Below, piece after piece: positions 50,522 to 58,966 of a stretch of DNA of 64,000 bases. Position numbers and translations under genes: made by a program. The stretch covers positions 1,116,001 to 1,180,000 of the forward strand of contig NZ_SHKR01000012.1 of the NCBI RefSeq assembly GCF_004217145.1, written 5' to 3'. The notes under the pieces were generated by a model. It saw only the letters and a program-made list of their open reading frames with translations. It was not told the origin of the DNA and did not search any database. This stretch comes from Kribbella rubisoli (lineage in GTDB: Bacteria > Actinomycetota > Actinomycetes > Propionibacteriales > Kribbellaceae). Positions within the stretch are counted from its first letter, which is position 1. The number at the start of each line of letters is the position of its first letter.

Positions 50522-50554
50522 GGTGGGTCCGGCCACAGCGACGCCGGACCCACC
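50522..50554. terminator. bidirectional terminator
   Basis: GGTGGGTCCGGC (50522-50533) and GCCGGACCCACC (50543-50554) form a perfect 12-bp stem with a 9-base loop. It lies between the reductase gene and the convergent beta-galactosidase gene. Confidence 0.75.
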
Positions 50555-50562
50555 TGTTCCAG

Positions 50563-52290
50563 CTAGAGCTCCAGCGGTCCGAGCAACGGGCCGGCGACGA
50601 AGTGGGCCACCGGATCGGCCATGACGTCGAGCTCGAGTACGACGAGCTCGTTGCGGCCGGGTCGAAGCAGCGGACCCGGTACGTACAAAGTCTGCTGTGG
50701 GCCGCGGCGCCAGTAGCGGCCGAGGTTGAAGCCGTTGACCCAGGCGAATCCCTTGCCCCAAGCAACGGTCGAGAGGAAGTGATCCACCGGCGTCTCGACC
50801 TCGAACGAGGCCCGCCAGGCCGTGGGGCCGACACCAGGAGCCACTGGACCCACCGAGTCCCACAGGGCAGGGACGGCATCGAGATCGATCACGCACGCGG
50901 ACCACTCGGTCAGCTCTACCCCGTCGAGCTGAACCGGACCGATCAAGCCCTTGGGCTCACCGATCCGCTGTCCGTAGTTCACCCGGCCCTGGTCCTCGAC
51001 CAAGATCTCCAGGTGCCCGCCGTGCGGGAGCATCAGCGCCCGGTCGTGCCGCTCCCGGTCGAGCACTCCGACCGGAGCGCTGTTCAGGAACACGTACGCG
51101 CGGTCCCGCACCTCACCGATGCTCAGCAGCACCGGGCCCTCGGCCGGTACCTCGGTCCGGAACAGCACCAGCCGCGCGTCCAGCTCATCCAGCGTCGGCA
51201 GCTCGGCGTGCTCGCTCCACGTGCCCCATGGATCAGCCAGCAACCGGAGTGGTGAGCCCAGCGCCGCAGATGTCTCCGGTGCGGCCGCTCCCGACGCCGG
51301 GACATCGTCGGGAACGGTCGCGTACCGGGAGATCACTTCTCGAAACGCGTGGTACTTCAGCGTCGGATGCCCAGCCTCGTCCAGCGGAGCGTCATAGTCG
51401 TACGACGTGATGGTCGGACGGTAGACGCCCTTGTCGTTGGCCCCACTGGTCAGTCCGAAGTTCGTACCGCCGTGCAGCATGTAGATGTTCACCGAAGCGC
51501 CGGCAGCGAGCAGTGCGTCCAGTTCGGCAGCTGCCTCGGCCACGCTGGTCGTATGGTGTGGTCCGCCCCAATGATCGAACCACCCGTCCCAGAACTCCAT
51601 ACACATCAAAGGTCCGGTCGGTTGGTGCCTCCGCAGCGTCTCGAGCCGTTCGGCAACGCGCGAGCCGAACGACCCGGTCCGCAGTACGCCGTCCAGCCCG
51701 CCGGCCGCGAGCATCGCGTCGACAGGCTGGTCCACTGTCACCAGCGGCACCGTGATCCCCGCTGAGCGAATGATCTCGGCCACTGCTTTCAGGTACGTCG
51801 GGTCGTCGCCGAAGGCGCCGTACTCGTTCTCCACCTGCACCAGCAGCACCGGACCGCCCGCGGAGACCTGCAACGGCTCCACGATGCGCAGTACGTCGTT
51901 CAAGTACTCCTGCACCGCGGCCATGAACCGCGGCTCGTACCGGCGGACCCCCAGGCCAGGCTCCCGGAAGAGCCAGGCAGGGAGTCCGCCGTTGTCCCAC
52001 TCCGCGCAGATGTACGGGCCGGGGCGGACGATCGCGTACAGGCCGGCGGCGGCCACCTCCCGCAGGAAGCGCTCGAGGTCGAGCATCCCGGAGGTGTCGA
52101 AGGTGCCCGGCCGCGGGCTGTGCGCGTTCCACGGCACGTACGTCTCGATGGTGTTGAGCCCCATCAGGCGGGCCTTCTCGATCCGGTCGGCCCAGCTGTC
52201 CGGGTGCACGCGGAAGTAGTGCAGTGCACCGGACAGGATCCGGAAGGGCCGGCCGTCGAGAAGAAAGTCGGAGTCACCAATCTCGAACAT
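50563..52290 (-). CDS. GH35 beta-galactosidase
   Basis: A 575-residue cytoplasmic glycosidase; ATG 52290 gives MFEIGDSDFLLDGRPFRILS, then SGALHYFRVHPDSWADRIEK. The TIM barrel contains TYVPWNAHSPRPG and RPGPYICAEWDNGGLPAWLF. The acid/base Glu lies in LLVQVENEYGAFGDD and the nucleophile Glu in LMCMEFWDGWFDHWGG, both GH35 hallmarks. C-terminal beta domains contain GFAWVNGFNLGRYWRRGPQQ. It is the last gene of the operon with the ABC transporter (2 bases after the binding-protein gene), so it probably hydrolyses the imported beta-galactoside. Confidence 0.92.
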   Translation of the reverse strand: MFEIGDSDFLLDGRPFRILSGALHYFRVHPDSWADRIEKARLMGLNTIETYVPWNAHSPRPGTFDTSGMLDLERFLREVAAAGLYAIVRPGPYICAEWDNGGLPAWLFREPGLGVRRYEPRFMAAVQEYLNDVLRIVEPLQVSAGGPVLLVQVENEYGAFGDDPTYLKAVAEIIRSAGITVPLVTVDQPVDAMLAAGGLDGVLRTGSFGSRVAERLETLRRHQPTGPLMCMEFWDGWFDHWGGPHHTTSVAEAAAELDALLAAGASVNIYMLHGGTNFGLTSGANDKGVYRPTITSYDYDAPLDEAGHPTLKYHAFREVISRYATVPDDVPASGAAAPETSAALGSPLRLLADPWGTWSEHAELPTLDELDARLVLFRTEVPAEGPVLLSIGEVRDRAYVFLNSAPVGVLDRERHDRALMLPHGGHLEILVEDQGRVNYGQRIGEPKGLIGPVQLDGVELTEWSACVIDLDAVPALWDSVGPVAPGVGPTAWRASFEVETPVDHFLSTVAWGKGFAWVNGFNLGRYWRRGPQQTLYVPGPLLRPGRNELVVLELDVMADPVAHFVAGPLLGPLEL

Positions 52291-52292
52291 GA

Positions 52293-53645
52293 TCAGGGGT
52301 TGACCTGGAAGCCCTGCTGGTTGCCATACGTGACCAGAGCGTCCTGCCAGGACTTCAGTCCGGCGTTCAGATCGGACTTCGACTGGTACGCCTTGCCCAC
52401 GGTGTCGCCGTAGATGCTGTTGGCGTACAGCTCGTACGGCAGGTAGCTCCAGCCCTTCACCACGTTGCCGGCCGCGGCGGTCAGCACCTGGTTGATCTTC
52501 TGCCCGCCGAAGTACGCACTCGCCTTGTCCACGAACGCACTGTCCTTCAGGTCGGCCGTGGTCGCCGGGAAGCCACCGCTGGCCAGGAACGGCTTCACGC
52601 CCTCGTCGTGGTTCAGCCACCGCACGAACGCTGCCGCCAGCGCCGGGTTCTTGCTCTGCTTGAGCACGGACTCGGTGCTACCGCCGTTCTCCGCGGTCGC
52701 CGGCTGGCCGTCGTACGTCGGCATCGGGGCGACCCGCCACTTGCCGGCGCCGGCCTTCACCGAGGACTCCATTACACCGGGCATCCACGCACCGGTCGGC
52801 AGCGTCGCGATCGTGCCGTCGCCGAGCGCCTTGAACCACTCGTCGGTCCAGCCCGGGATCTGCGACACCAGACCGCCCTCGACGAGGTTGTTCCAGGTGC
52901 CGGTCCACTTCTTCGAGCCGTCGTCGGCCAGGTTGATGCTGATGTTCTTGCCGTCGGTCTTGAACGGCTGGCCGCCCGCCTGCCAGATCATGCTGGTGGT
53001 GAAGCCCGCGTCACCGGAGTCGTTGGTGATGTAGGCCTTGGGGTTCGCCGCGTGCAGCTTCTTCGCGGCGGCGACGTACTCGTCCCAGGTCTTCGGTACG
53101 GCGATGCCGTACTTGTCGAAGACCTCCTTGTTGTAGAACAGCGCCATCGGGCCGGAGTCCTGCGGCAGACCGTACAGACCGCTGCCCGCGTGCACGGCCG
53201 CCCAGGTAGAGGCGGTGTACGCCGACTCGTACTGGCTGAAGCCGTACTGGTTCAGGTCGGCCAGCGAGCCGGGCAGTGCGAACTGGGGGAGCGCCTGGTA
53301 CTCGATCTGGGCCACGTCCGGCGCACCGGAGCCGGCCTTGATCGCGTTCTGCAGCTTGGTGTAGTGGTCGTTGCCGGTCCCGGCGTTGACGTAGTTCACC
53401 TTGACGTTCGGGTACTGCGCCATGAACGCCTTGACCTGGGCCTCCGCCGACGGCGTCCAGCTCCAGTACGTGATCTCGCCGCCCGCCTTGAGCGCCGCGT
53501 CGACGGCGTCGGACGAACCCGTGGTCGCGCCGCCGCTCGCGCTGTCGTTGGACGACCCGCCGCCGCAGGCCGCCACGGCCGCGAGGGCGATGACTGCGGC
53601 CCCGGCGACCACCAGCCGCCGGATGCCGCGCCGATGTACCTTCAT
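52293..53645 (-). CDS. sugar ABC transporter substrate-binding lipoprotein
   Basis: A 450-residue extracellular solute-binding protein, family 1. The signal peptide ends in the lipobox AVAAC (LVVAGAAVIALAAVAACGGG), and a Ser/Gly-rich linker follows. Then come EITYWSWTPSAEAQVKAFMA and GSGAPDVAQIEYQALPQFAL, with LYGLPQDSGPMALFYNKEVF, all typical of MalE/UgpB-type proteins. ATG 53645 follows AAGGCAAC-like sequence 11 bases after the permease gene stop. It delivers a sugar, probably a galactoside, to the two permeases; the ATPase is presumably encoded elsewhere (a shared MsiK-type protein). Confidence 0.92.
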   Translation of the reverse strand: MKVHRRGIRRLVVAGAAVIALAAVAACGGGSSNDSASGGATTGSSDAVDAALKAGGEITYWSWTPSAEAQVKAFMAQYPNVKVNYVNAGTGNDHYTKLQNAIKAGSGAPDVAQIEYQALPQFALPGSLADLNQYGFSQYESAYTASTWAAVHAGSGLYGLPQDSGPMALFYNKEVFDKYGIAVPKTWDEYVAAAKKLHAANPKAYITNDSGDAGFTTSMIWQAGGQPFKTDGKNISINLADDGSKKWTGTWNNLVEGGLVSQIPGWTDEWFKALGDGTIATLPTGAWMPGVMESSVKAGAGKWRVAPMPTYDGQPATAENGGSTESVLKQSKNPALAAAFVRWLNHDEGVKPFLASGGFPATTADLKDSAFVDKASAYFGGQKINQVLTAAAGNVVKGWSYLPYELYANSIYGDTVGKAYQSKSDLNAGLKSWQDALVTYGNQQGFQVNP

Positions 53646-53656
53646 CTTGTTGCCTT

Positions 53657-54520
53657 TCACTTGACCGAGCCTGCGGACAGGCCGGACTGCCAGAACCGCT
53701 GGAGTAGAAGGAAGGCGATCACCAGAGGCACGATGGTCAGCAACGACCCCGTGATCACCAGGTTGTAGATGGGGCGGGCACCCACGCCGGTCGCCTGATT
53801 GCTCCACTGGGTGAGGCCGACGGTGAGCGGGTACAGGTTGGGTTTGCTGAGCATGATCAGCGGCAGGAAGTAGTTGTTCCAGGTCGACACCACCGCGAAC
53901 AGCAGCGTCGTAACGATGCCCGGGGCAAGCAATCGCAGCGCCACGGTGAAGAACGTCCGGACCTCGCCGGCGCCGTCGATCCGCGCCGCCTCGAGCAGCT
54001 CATGAGGTACGGCGTCGGTCGCGTACACCCACATCAGGTACAACCCGAACGGGCTGACCAGCGACGGGATGATGATCGCCCACACGGTGTTCGTCAGTCC
54101 GAGGTTCGAGAACATCAGGAACGTCGGTACGGCGAGCGCTGTACCGGGGACTGCGACCGCCCCGAGCAGCACGGCGAAGACCGCACGACGGCCGGCGAAC
54201 TTGTACTTCGCCAACCCGTACCCGGCGGCCGTGGCGAGCAGTGTCGCACCACCCGCACCGACGACCACGTAAAGAACAGTGTTGCCGAGCCAGCGCAGGA
54301 AGATGCCGTCGTTGTAGGTCAGCGTGTCCTTGATGTTGCTGAAGAACGCGAAGCTCTTGCCGAACCACAGGCCCGGCGTCGACAGCAGGTCGTCCTGCGT
54401 CTTCGTTGCGCTCAGCAACAACCAGAGCAGCGGGACGAGCGTGTAGATCAGGTACAGCACCATCGCGCCGGTCAGCAGCTTCGAGCGCTTCGGACGCAGG
54501 GGAGAGGTCAGGGTACTCAC
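53657..54520 (-). CDS. carbohydrate ABC transporter permease (MalG type)
   Basis: A 287-residue inner-membrane protein with six predicted helices. The EAA loop is HELLEAARIDGAGEVRTFFT (about residues 185-205), followed by ALRLLAPGIVTTLLFAVVST. GTG or ATG 54520 overlaps the upstream permease stop by 4 bases. Pairs with the MalF-type permease. Confidence 0.92.
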   Translation of the reverse strand: MSTLTSPLRPKRSKLLTGAMVLYLIYTLVPLLWLLLSATKTQDDLLSTPGLWFGKSFAFFSNIKDTLTYNDGIFLRWLGNTVLYVVVGAGGATLLATAAGYGLAKYKFAGRRAVFAVLLGAVAVPGTALAVPTFLMFSNLGLTNTVWAIIIPSLVSPFGLYLMWVYATDAVPHELLEAARIDGAGEVRTFFTVALRLLAPGIVTTLLFAVVSTWNNYFLPLIMLSKPNLYPLTVGLTQWSNQATGVGARPIYNLVITGSLLTIVPLVIAFLLLQRFWQSGLSAGSVK

Positions 54521-55458
54521 AAGGACTCCCGGGATCCGCGGAGCTGGACGACGTACGCGATGATCGCGGTGATAACGCCCATCACGATCGCGATCGTGGC
54601 CGAGTAGTTGAACTGCTGGCCGGCGAAGGACAGGTTGTAGGCGTACATGTTGGGCGTGTAGTACGTCGTGATCACGTTCGGCGCGAGCGTGCGCAGGATG
54701 TTCGGCTCGTTGAACAGCTGGAAGCTGCCGATGATCGAGAAGATCGTCGCGATCACGATCGCCCCGCGCAGCGCCGGCAGCTTGACCGCGCGGATCGTCC
54801 GGAACGTGCCGGCCCCGTCGATCGCCGCCGCCTCGTACAGCTCACCGGGGACCGTGCGCAGCGCCGAGTAGAAGATCAGCATGTTGTAGCCGACGAACTC
54901 CCAGGTGACGATGTTGGCGATCGACGGCAGCATCCAGTGCGCGCTGAGCGGCTGGATCGCGGTCGTGCCGAACAGGTCGTTGAGGTTCGCGGCCAGCCCG
55001 AAGTTGTCGCCGTAGATATAGCCCCACATCAGCACCGCGACGACGCCCGGTACGGCGTACGGCAGGAAGATCACGATCCGGAAGAAGCCGGACGCGTGCA
55101 GCCGGGCGCTGTCGATCGCGAGCGCGGCGAGCAGGGCGAGGATCAGCATGATCGGCACCTGCACGACCAGGAACGCCGCGACCCGGCCGAACGCCTCCCA
55201 GAACTTCGGGTCCTGGAGCGCCTCGGTGTAGTTGTCGATCCCGACGAACACCTTGCCGCCGAAGAAGGCCTGGTTGCGGTACAGGCTGAGATAGATCGCG
55301 TACCCGATCGGGGCCAGGAACGTCAGCGCGAAGACCGCCAGGAACGGACCGACGAAGATCCATCCCTTGCCGTCCTGGGACGCTCGCCGCCGTCTCCGGC
55401 CGGCCGCGGACACAGGCCGCACTTGCTCGGCCGACTGATGAGCCATGGACTCCGCCAT
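54517..55458 (-). CDS. carbohydrate ABC transporter permease (MalF type)
   Basis: A 313-residue membrane protein with six helices after a basic cytoplasmic N-terminus. The EAA loop is GELYEAAAIDGAGTFRTIRA. ATG 55458 was chosen because AAAGGAGG lies 11 bases upstream; ATG 55446 is an alternative. First gene of the operon 55458-50563, divergent from lacI. Confidence 0.92.
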   Translation of the reverse strand: MAESMAHQSAEQVRPVSAAGRRRRRASQDGKGWIFVGPFLAVFALTFLAPIGYAIYLSLYRNQAFFGGKVFVGIDNYTEALQDPKFWEAFGRVAAFLVVQVPIMLILALLAALAIDSARLHASGFFRIVIFLPYAVPGVVAVLMWGYIYGDNFGLAANLNDLFGTTAIQPLSAHWMLPSIANIVTWEFVGYNMLIFYSALRTVPGELYEAAAIDGAGTFRTIRAVKLPALRGAIVIATIFSIIGSFQLFNEPNILRTLAPNVITTYYTPNMYAYNLSFAGQQFNYSATIAIVMGVITAIIAYVVQLRGSRESL

Positions 55459-55513
55459 GTCCGCCGACCTCCTTTCGCCCTCACGACGTCCCCGGTCGCG
55501 CTGCGACGCGCGC

Positions 55514-55563
55514 ATGTTGACGTCAACATCGACGCGGCGACGGTAACGTGTTTACGTCAACAT
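55514..55563. promoter_or_regulatory. two LacI-type operators between lacI and the galactoside operon
   Basis: ATGTTGACGTCAACAT (55514-55529) is a perfect 16-bp palindrome. A second site, TGTTTACGTCAACAT (55549-55563), differs at one position per half. Their centres are 34-35 bases apart. Both have the central CG typical of LacI/GalR operators and lie between the divergent start codons at 55458 and 55597. Confidence 0.85.
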
Positions 55564-55596
55564 GTCTACACTGCGGACACGACCGAGGAGGCGGGG

Positions 55597-56631
55597 ATGT
55601 CAGCGGAGGTATCACCGGGGAAGCGGCGGCGCGGTCCGTCGATGGCTGACGTCGCCCGGCTGGCCGGCGTGTCCGGGCAGACCGTCTCGAGGGTTGCGAA
55701 CGATCGCCACAACGTCGACGCGGAGACCCGCGACCGGGTCCGGGCCGCGATGAACCAGCTCGGCTACCGGCCGAACAGTGCGGCCCGCGCGCTGCGGAAC
55801 GGCGAGTACCGCAGCATCGGGGTGATCGTCTTCGAACTCCACAGCTTCGGTACGACGCGCACGCTCGACGCGATCGCGATCGCGGCCACGATCCGCGGGT
55901 ACTCGATCAACCTCGTCCCCGTGCTCGACGTGACCCAGAGCGCGGTGACCAATGCGTTCGGGCGACTGGGGGAGCAGGCGGTCGACGGCGTGATCATCCT
56001 GATCGAGGCGCACACACTCGACGCGGCCGGCGTACGGCTGCCGGAGGGACTGTCCGTCGTGGTCGTCGACTCGAGCGCGCACTACGACTACCCGATCGTC
56101 GACACCGACCAGCGACAGGGTGCCCGGCTCGCGACTGAGCACCTGCTCGACCTGGGGCACAAGACCGTGTGGCATCTCGGCGGTCCGCCGACCTCGTTCG
56201 CCGCGGATCGGCGCCGGCGCTCGTGGGAGCAGACGCTGATCGACCATGGGCGCGAGGTGCCGCCGGTGTACGACGGCGATTGGTCGGCGACGTCCGGGTA
56301 CGAGGCCGGCTGTCGGCTCGCGGAAGACGATCAGGTGACGGCGGTGTTCGTCGCCAACGACCAGATGGCTCTCGGTCTACTGCGTGCGCTGTACGAGCGG
56401 GGTCTTGCGGTGCCGGACGACGTCAGCGTGGTCGGCTTCGACGACATGGAAGAGGCGGCCCATTTCTGGCCGCCTCTCACCACCGTCCGTCAGACCTTCA
56501 CCGAGGTCGGCCGGCAGAGCGTCGACGCGCTGATCGCCGAGATTCACTCCGGCGAGCACCACAACGCGCCCGTCGCCGTCCCGACCGAGCTCATCATCCG
56601 CCGCAGCACCGCCCCACCCCGGTCCGTCTGA
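55597..56631 (+). CDS. LacI-family transcriptional regulator
   Basis: A 344-residue repressor. HTH: SMADVARLAGVSGQTVSRVA (about 16-35), with hinge RPNSAARALRNGEYRSIGVI. The periplasmic-binding-like core includes DGVIILIEAHTLDAAGV, VVVDSSAHYDYPIVDTDQRQ and GFDDMEEAAHFWPPLTTVRQ. ATG 55597 follows GAGGAGGCGGGG. It probably represses the divergent ABC-GH35 operon and itself through the operators at 55514-55563, with a galactoside as inducer. Its last codons lie within the huge terminator repeat at 56624. Confidence 0.92.
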   Translation: MSAEVSPGKRRRGPSMADVARLAGVSGQTVSRVANDRHNVDAETRDRVRAAMNQLGYRPNSAARALRNGEYRSIGVIVFELHSFGTTRTLDAIAIAATIRGYSINLVPVLDVTQSAVTNAFGRLGEQAVDGVIILIEAHTLDAAGVRLPEGLSVVVVDSSAHYDYPIVDTDQRQGARLATEHLLDLGHKTVWHLGGPPTSFAADRRRRSWEQTLIDHGREVPPVYDGDWSATSGYEAGCRLAEDDQVTAVFVANDQMALGLLRALYERGLAVPDDVSVVGFDDMEEAAHFWPPLTTVRQTFTEVGRQSVDALIAEIHSGEHHNAPVAVPTELIIRRSTAPPRSV

Positions 56632-56714
56632 GGGGTCAACCCCCGAGCGGGTCGGTTGCGGAACCAGAATCTGCCTCCGCAACCGACCGCCTCGGGGGTT
56701 GACCCCTCAGACGG
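56624..56714. terminator. very large two-tier inverted-repeat terminator
   Basis: A perfect 24-bp inverted repeat (56624-56647 and 56691-56714) encloses a second perfect 12-bp stem, GTCGGTTGCGGA (56651-56662) and TCCGCAACCGAC (56676-56687), with a 13-base loop. It joins the ends of the convergent lacI and sucD genes and overlaps the lacI stop codon. Confidence 0.85.
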
Positions 56715-57602
56715 TCAGAGAGCGGCGGGGGTGAGGACGGTGCGGAGCAGGTTGGCGGTCTCGGTGGGGGTCTTGCCGACGCGTACGCCGGCAGCCTCAA
56801 GTGCATCTTGTTTTGCGGCCGCCGTACCGGACGAGCCGGACACGATGGCGCCTGCGTGGCCCATCGTCTTGCCCTCCGGCGCGGTGAAGCCGGCCACGTA
56901 GCCGACGACCGGCTTGGTCACGTTCTCCTTGATGAACGCAGCCGCCCGCTCCTCGGCGTCGCCGCCGATCTCACCGATCATCACGATCGCGTCGGTGTCC
57001 GGGTCGTCCTGGAACGCCTTCAGCGCATCGATGTGCGTGGTCCCGATGATCGGGTCACCGCCGATACCGATCGCCGACGAGAACCCGAAGTCCCGCAGCT
57101 CGTACATCATCTGGTACGTCAGCGTGCCGGACTTGCTGACCAGACCGATCCGTCCGGGTCCCGCGATGTCCGCGGGAATGATCCCGGCGTTCGCGCGCCC
57201 CGGGCTGATGATCCCCGGACAGTTCGGGCCGATCACCAGCGTCCCGTTGGCTTGCGCGTGGGCGAAGAACGCGGCCGTGTCCTGCACCGGCACGCCTTCG
57301 GTGATCACCACGACCAGCGGTACGCCGGCATCGACCGCCTCGATCACAGCGCCCTTGGTGAAACGCGGCGGCACGAAGACCACCGACACATCCGCGTCGG
57401 TCGCCTTCACCGCGTCGGCGCACGATCCGTACACGGGGATCGACCGCTTCGCGAAGTCGACCGACAGGCCGCCCTTGCCGGGTGTCACGCCGCCGACGAT
57501 GTCGGTGCCGGCAGCAAGCATCCGGCTGGTGTGCTTCTGTCCCTCGGACCCGGTCATTCCCTGTACGACGACCCGGCTCTTCTCGGTCAGGAAGATCGCC
57601 AT
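56715..57602 (-). CDS. sucD: succinyl-CoA synthetase alpha subunit
   Basis: A 295-residue subunit that carries the phosphohistidine intermediate. The N-terminal CoA-binding Rossmann domain begins MAIFLTEKSRVVVQGMTGSE, with VTPGKGGLSVDFAKRSIPVY. GPNCPGIISPGRANAGIIP follows, and the active-site His lies in KTMGHAGAIVSGSSGTAAAK. Full length for the family. It lies 2 bases after sucC. The promoter upstream of sucC carries the same operator as the oxalate genes, so this copy may be induced with them. Confidence 0.95.
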   Translation of the reverse strand: MAIFLTEKSRVVVQGMTGSEGQKHTSRMLAAGTDIVGGVTPGKGGLSVDFAKRSIPVYGSCADAVKATDADVSVVFVPPRFTKGAVIEAVDAGVPLVVVITEGVPVQDTAAFFAHAQANGTLVIGPNCPGIISPGRANAGIIPADIAGPGRIGLVSKSGTLTYQMMYELRDFGFSSAIGIGGDPIIGTTHIDALKAFQDDPDTDAIVMIGEIGGDAEERAAAFIKENVTKPVVGYVAGFTAPEGKTMGHAGAIVSGSSGTAAAKQDALEAAGVRVGKTPTETANLLRTVLTPAAL

Positions 57603-57604
57603 CT

Positions 57605-58771
57605 CTACTGTCCCTTCTCTGCGCCCGGCCCGGCGAGCTCGGCTGCTCGCGCCGCCGCGCCGTCCATCGTGTCGACCACGGTCACCAGCGGATGGTTGGC
57701 CTTGGCAAGGATCTTGCGGCCCTCGTCGACGTTGTTGCCGTCCAGTCGCACGACCAGCGGCTTGTCGGCCTGGTCACCGAGCAGCTCGAGCGCCTGCACG
57801 ATGCCGTTCGAGACCGCGTCGCAGGCGGTGATCCCGCCGAACACGTTCACGAACACGCTGCGGACCTGCTGGTCGGACAGGATGATCCCCAACCCGTTCG
57901 CCATCACCTCGGCCGAGGCGCCGCCGCCGATGTCCAGAAAGTTCGCCGGCTTCACGCCGTACTGCGAACCCGCGTACGCGACCACGTCGAGCGTGGACAT
58001 GACGAGTCCGGCGCCGTTGCCGATGATGCCGACCGAGCCGTCGAGCTTGACGTAGTTCAGGCCCTTCTCGACAGCCGCGGCCTCCAACGGATCGGCCGAG
58101 GCGTGATCCGCGAAGGCGGCATGATCCGCGTGCCGGTACGCCGCGTTGTCGTCGAGCGTCACCTTGCCGTCGAGCGCCTCGAGCGAACCATCGGCCAGCT
58201 TCACGAGCGGATTCACCTCGACCAGCGACGCATCCTCCGCGACGAACACGTCCCACAACTTCCGTACGACGTCCTGTGCGCCGATCGGGAACCCGGCTGC
58301 TGCGACGATCTCGGCCGCCTTCTCGTCGTCGACCCCGACCACCGGATCGATCGACACCTTCGCGATCGCGTCGGGGTTGGTGTGCGCGACCTCCTCGATC
58401 TCGACGCCGCCCTCTGTACTCGCGATGCACAGGTACTCGCGGCTGGCGCGGTCGACCAGGAAAGAGAAGTAGTACTCGTCGGCGATGTCCGCGGCCGGGG
58501 CGAGCAGCACGCGGTGCACGGTGTGCCCCTTGATGTCCATCCCGAGGATCTCGCCCGCCTTGGCCACCGCCTCCTCGGGCGTCGCGGCGAGTTTCACGCC
58601 GCCGGCCTTGCCGCGGCCGCCGGTCTTCACCTGGGCCTTCACCACCACCCGGCCGCCGAGCTCCGTAGCCGCGTCCGCCGCCTCGGCCGGATCCTCGATC
58701 ACCCGGCCGAGCGTCACGGGGACGCCGTGCCGGGCGAAGAGTTCCTTGGCTTGGTACTCCATCAGGTCCAC
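57605..58771 (-). CDS. sucC: succinyl-CoA synthetase beta subunit
   Basis: A 388-residue ATP-grasp subunit. It starts at GTG 58771 behind GAGGAGG; MDLMEYQAKELFARHGVPVT aligns with the usual SucC start. KAQVKTGGRGKAGGVKLA is the nucleotide-binding loop and EVNPLVKLADGSLEALDGKV the metal site. GIIGNGAGLVMSTLDVVAYA and ANFLDIGGGA(S)AEVMANGL complete the C-terminal CoA-ligase domain. Forms the alpha2beta2 or alphabeta enzyme with SucD, interconverting succinyl-CoA and succinate with NTP. Diverges from the MFS carrier gene. Confidence 0.95.
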   Translation of the reverse strand: MDLMEYQAKELFARHGVPVTLGRVIEDPAEAADAATELGGRVVVKAQVKTGGRGKAGGVKLAATPEEAVAKAGEILGMDIKGHTVHRVLLAPAADIADEYYFSFLVDRASREYLCIASTEGGVEIEEVAHTNPDAIAKVSIDPVVGVDDEKAAEIVAAAGFPIGAQDVVRKLWDVFVAEDASLVEVNPLVKLADGSLEALDGKVTLDDNAAYRHADHAAFADHASADPLEAAAVEKGLNYVKLDGSVGIIGNGAGLVMSTLDVVAYAGSQYGVKPANFLDIGGGASAEVMANGLGIILSDQQVRSVFVNVFGGITACDAVSNGIVQALELLGDQADKPLVVRLDGNNVDEGRKILAKANHPLVTVVDTMDGAAARAAELAGPGAEKGQ

Positions 58772-58796
58772 GTCGCCTCCTCAGTGTGTGCGGACG

Positions 58797-58825
58797 ACTG
58801 TATGCGGTATGCAATCTGGTCACAA
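58797..58825 (-). promoter_or_regulatory. sucC promoter with GntR-type operator
   Basis: On the minus strand TTGTGA (58825-58820), a 17-base spacer and TACAGT (58802-58797) form the promoter. The site TGTATGCGGTATGCA (58799-58813, plus-strand reading) overlaps the -10 box and spacer. It is about 28 bases from the sucC start codon. Confidence 0.65.
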
Positions 58826-58850
58826 GAGCCAGGTCGCAACACCCCAGGTC

Positions 58851-58899
58851 TGGACAGCTGCGGTTCCGGGGGAGTACCACAGACTTCATACGGTATGCA
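58851..58899 (+). promoter_or_regulatory. promoter and GntR-type operator of the MFS carrier gene
   Basis: TGGACA (58851-58856), about 18 bases, then TACCAC (58875-58880) is a plausible promoter. The operator copy TTCATACGGTATGCA (58885-58899) follows directly, over the expected transcription start. Confidence 0.6.
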
Positions 58900-58966
58900 G
58901 TAGTCATGGAAATCCAGGTCCGATGACGACCGCGCGGAGCGCGGCATGACACTGTCAGGAGGCGAG

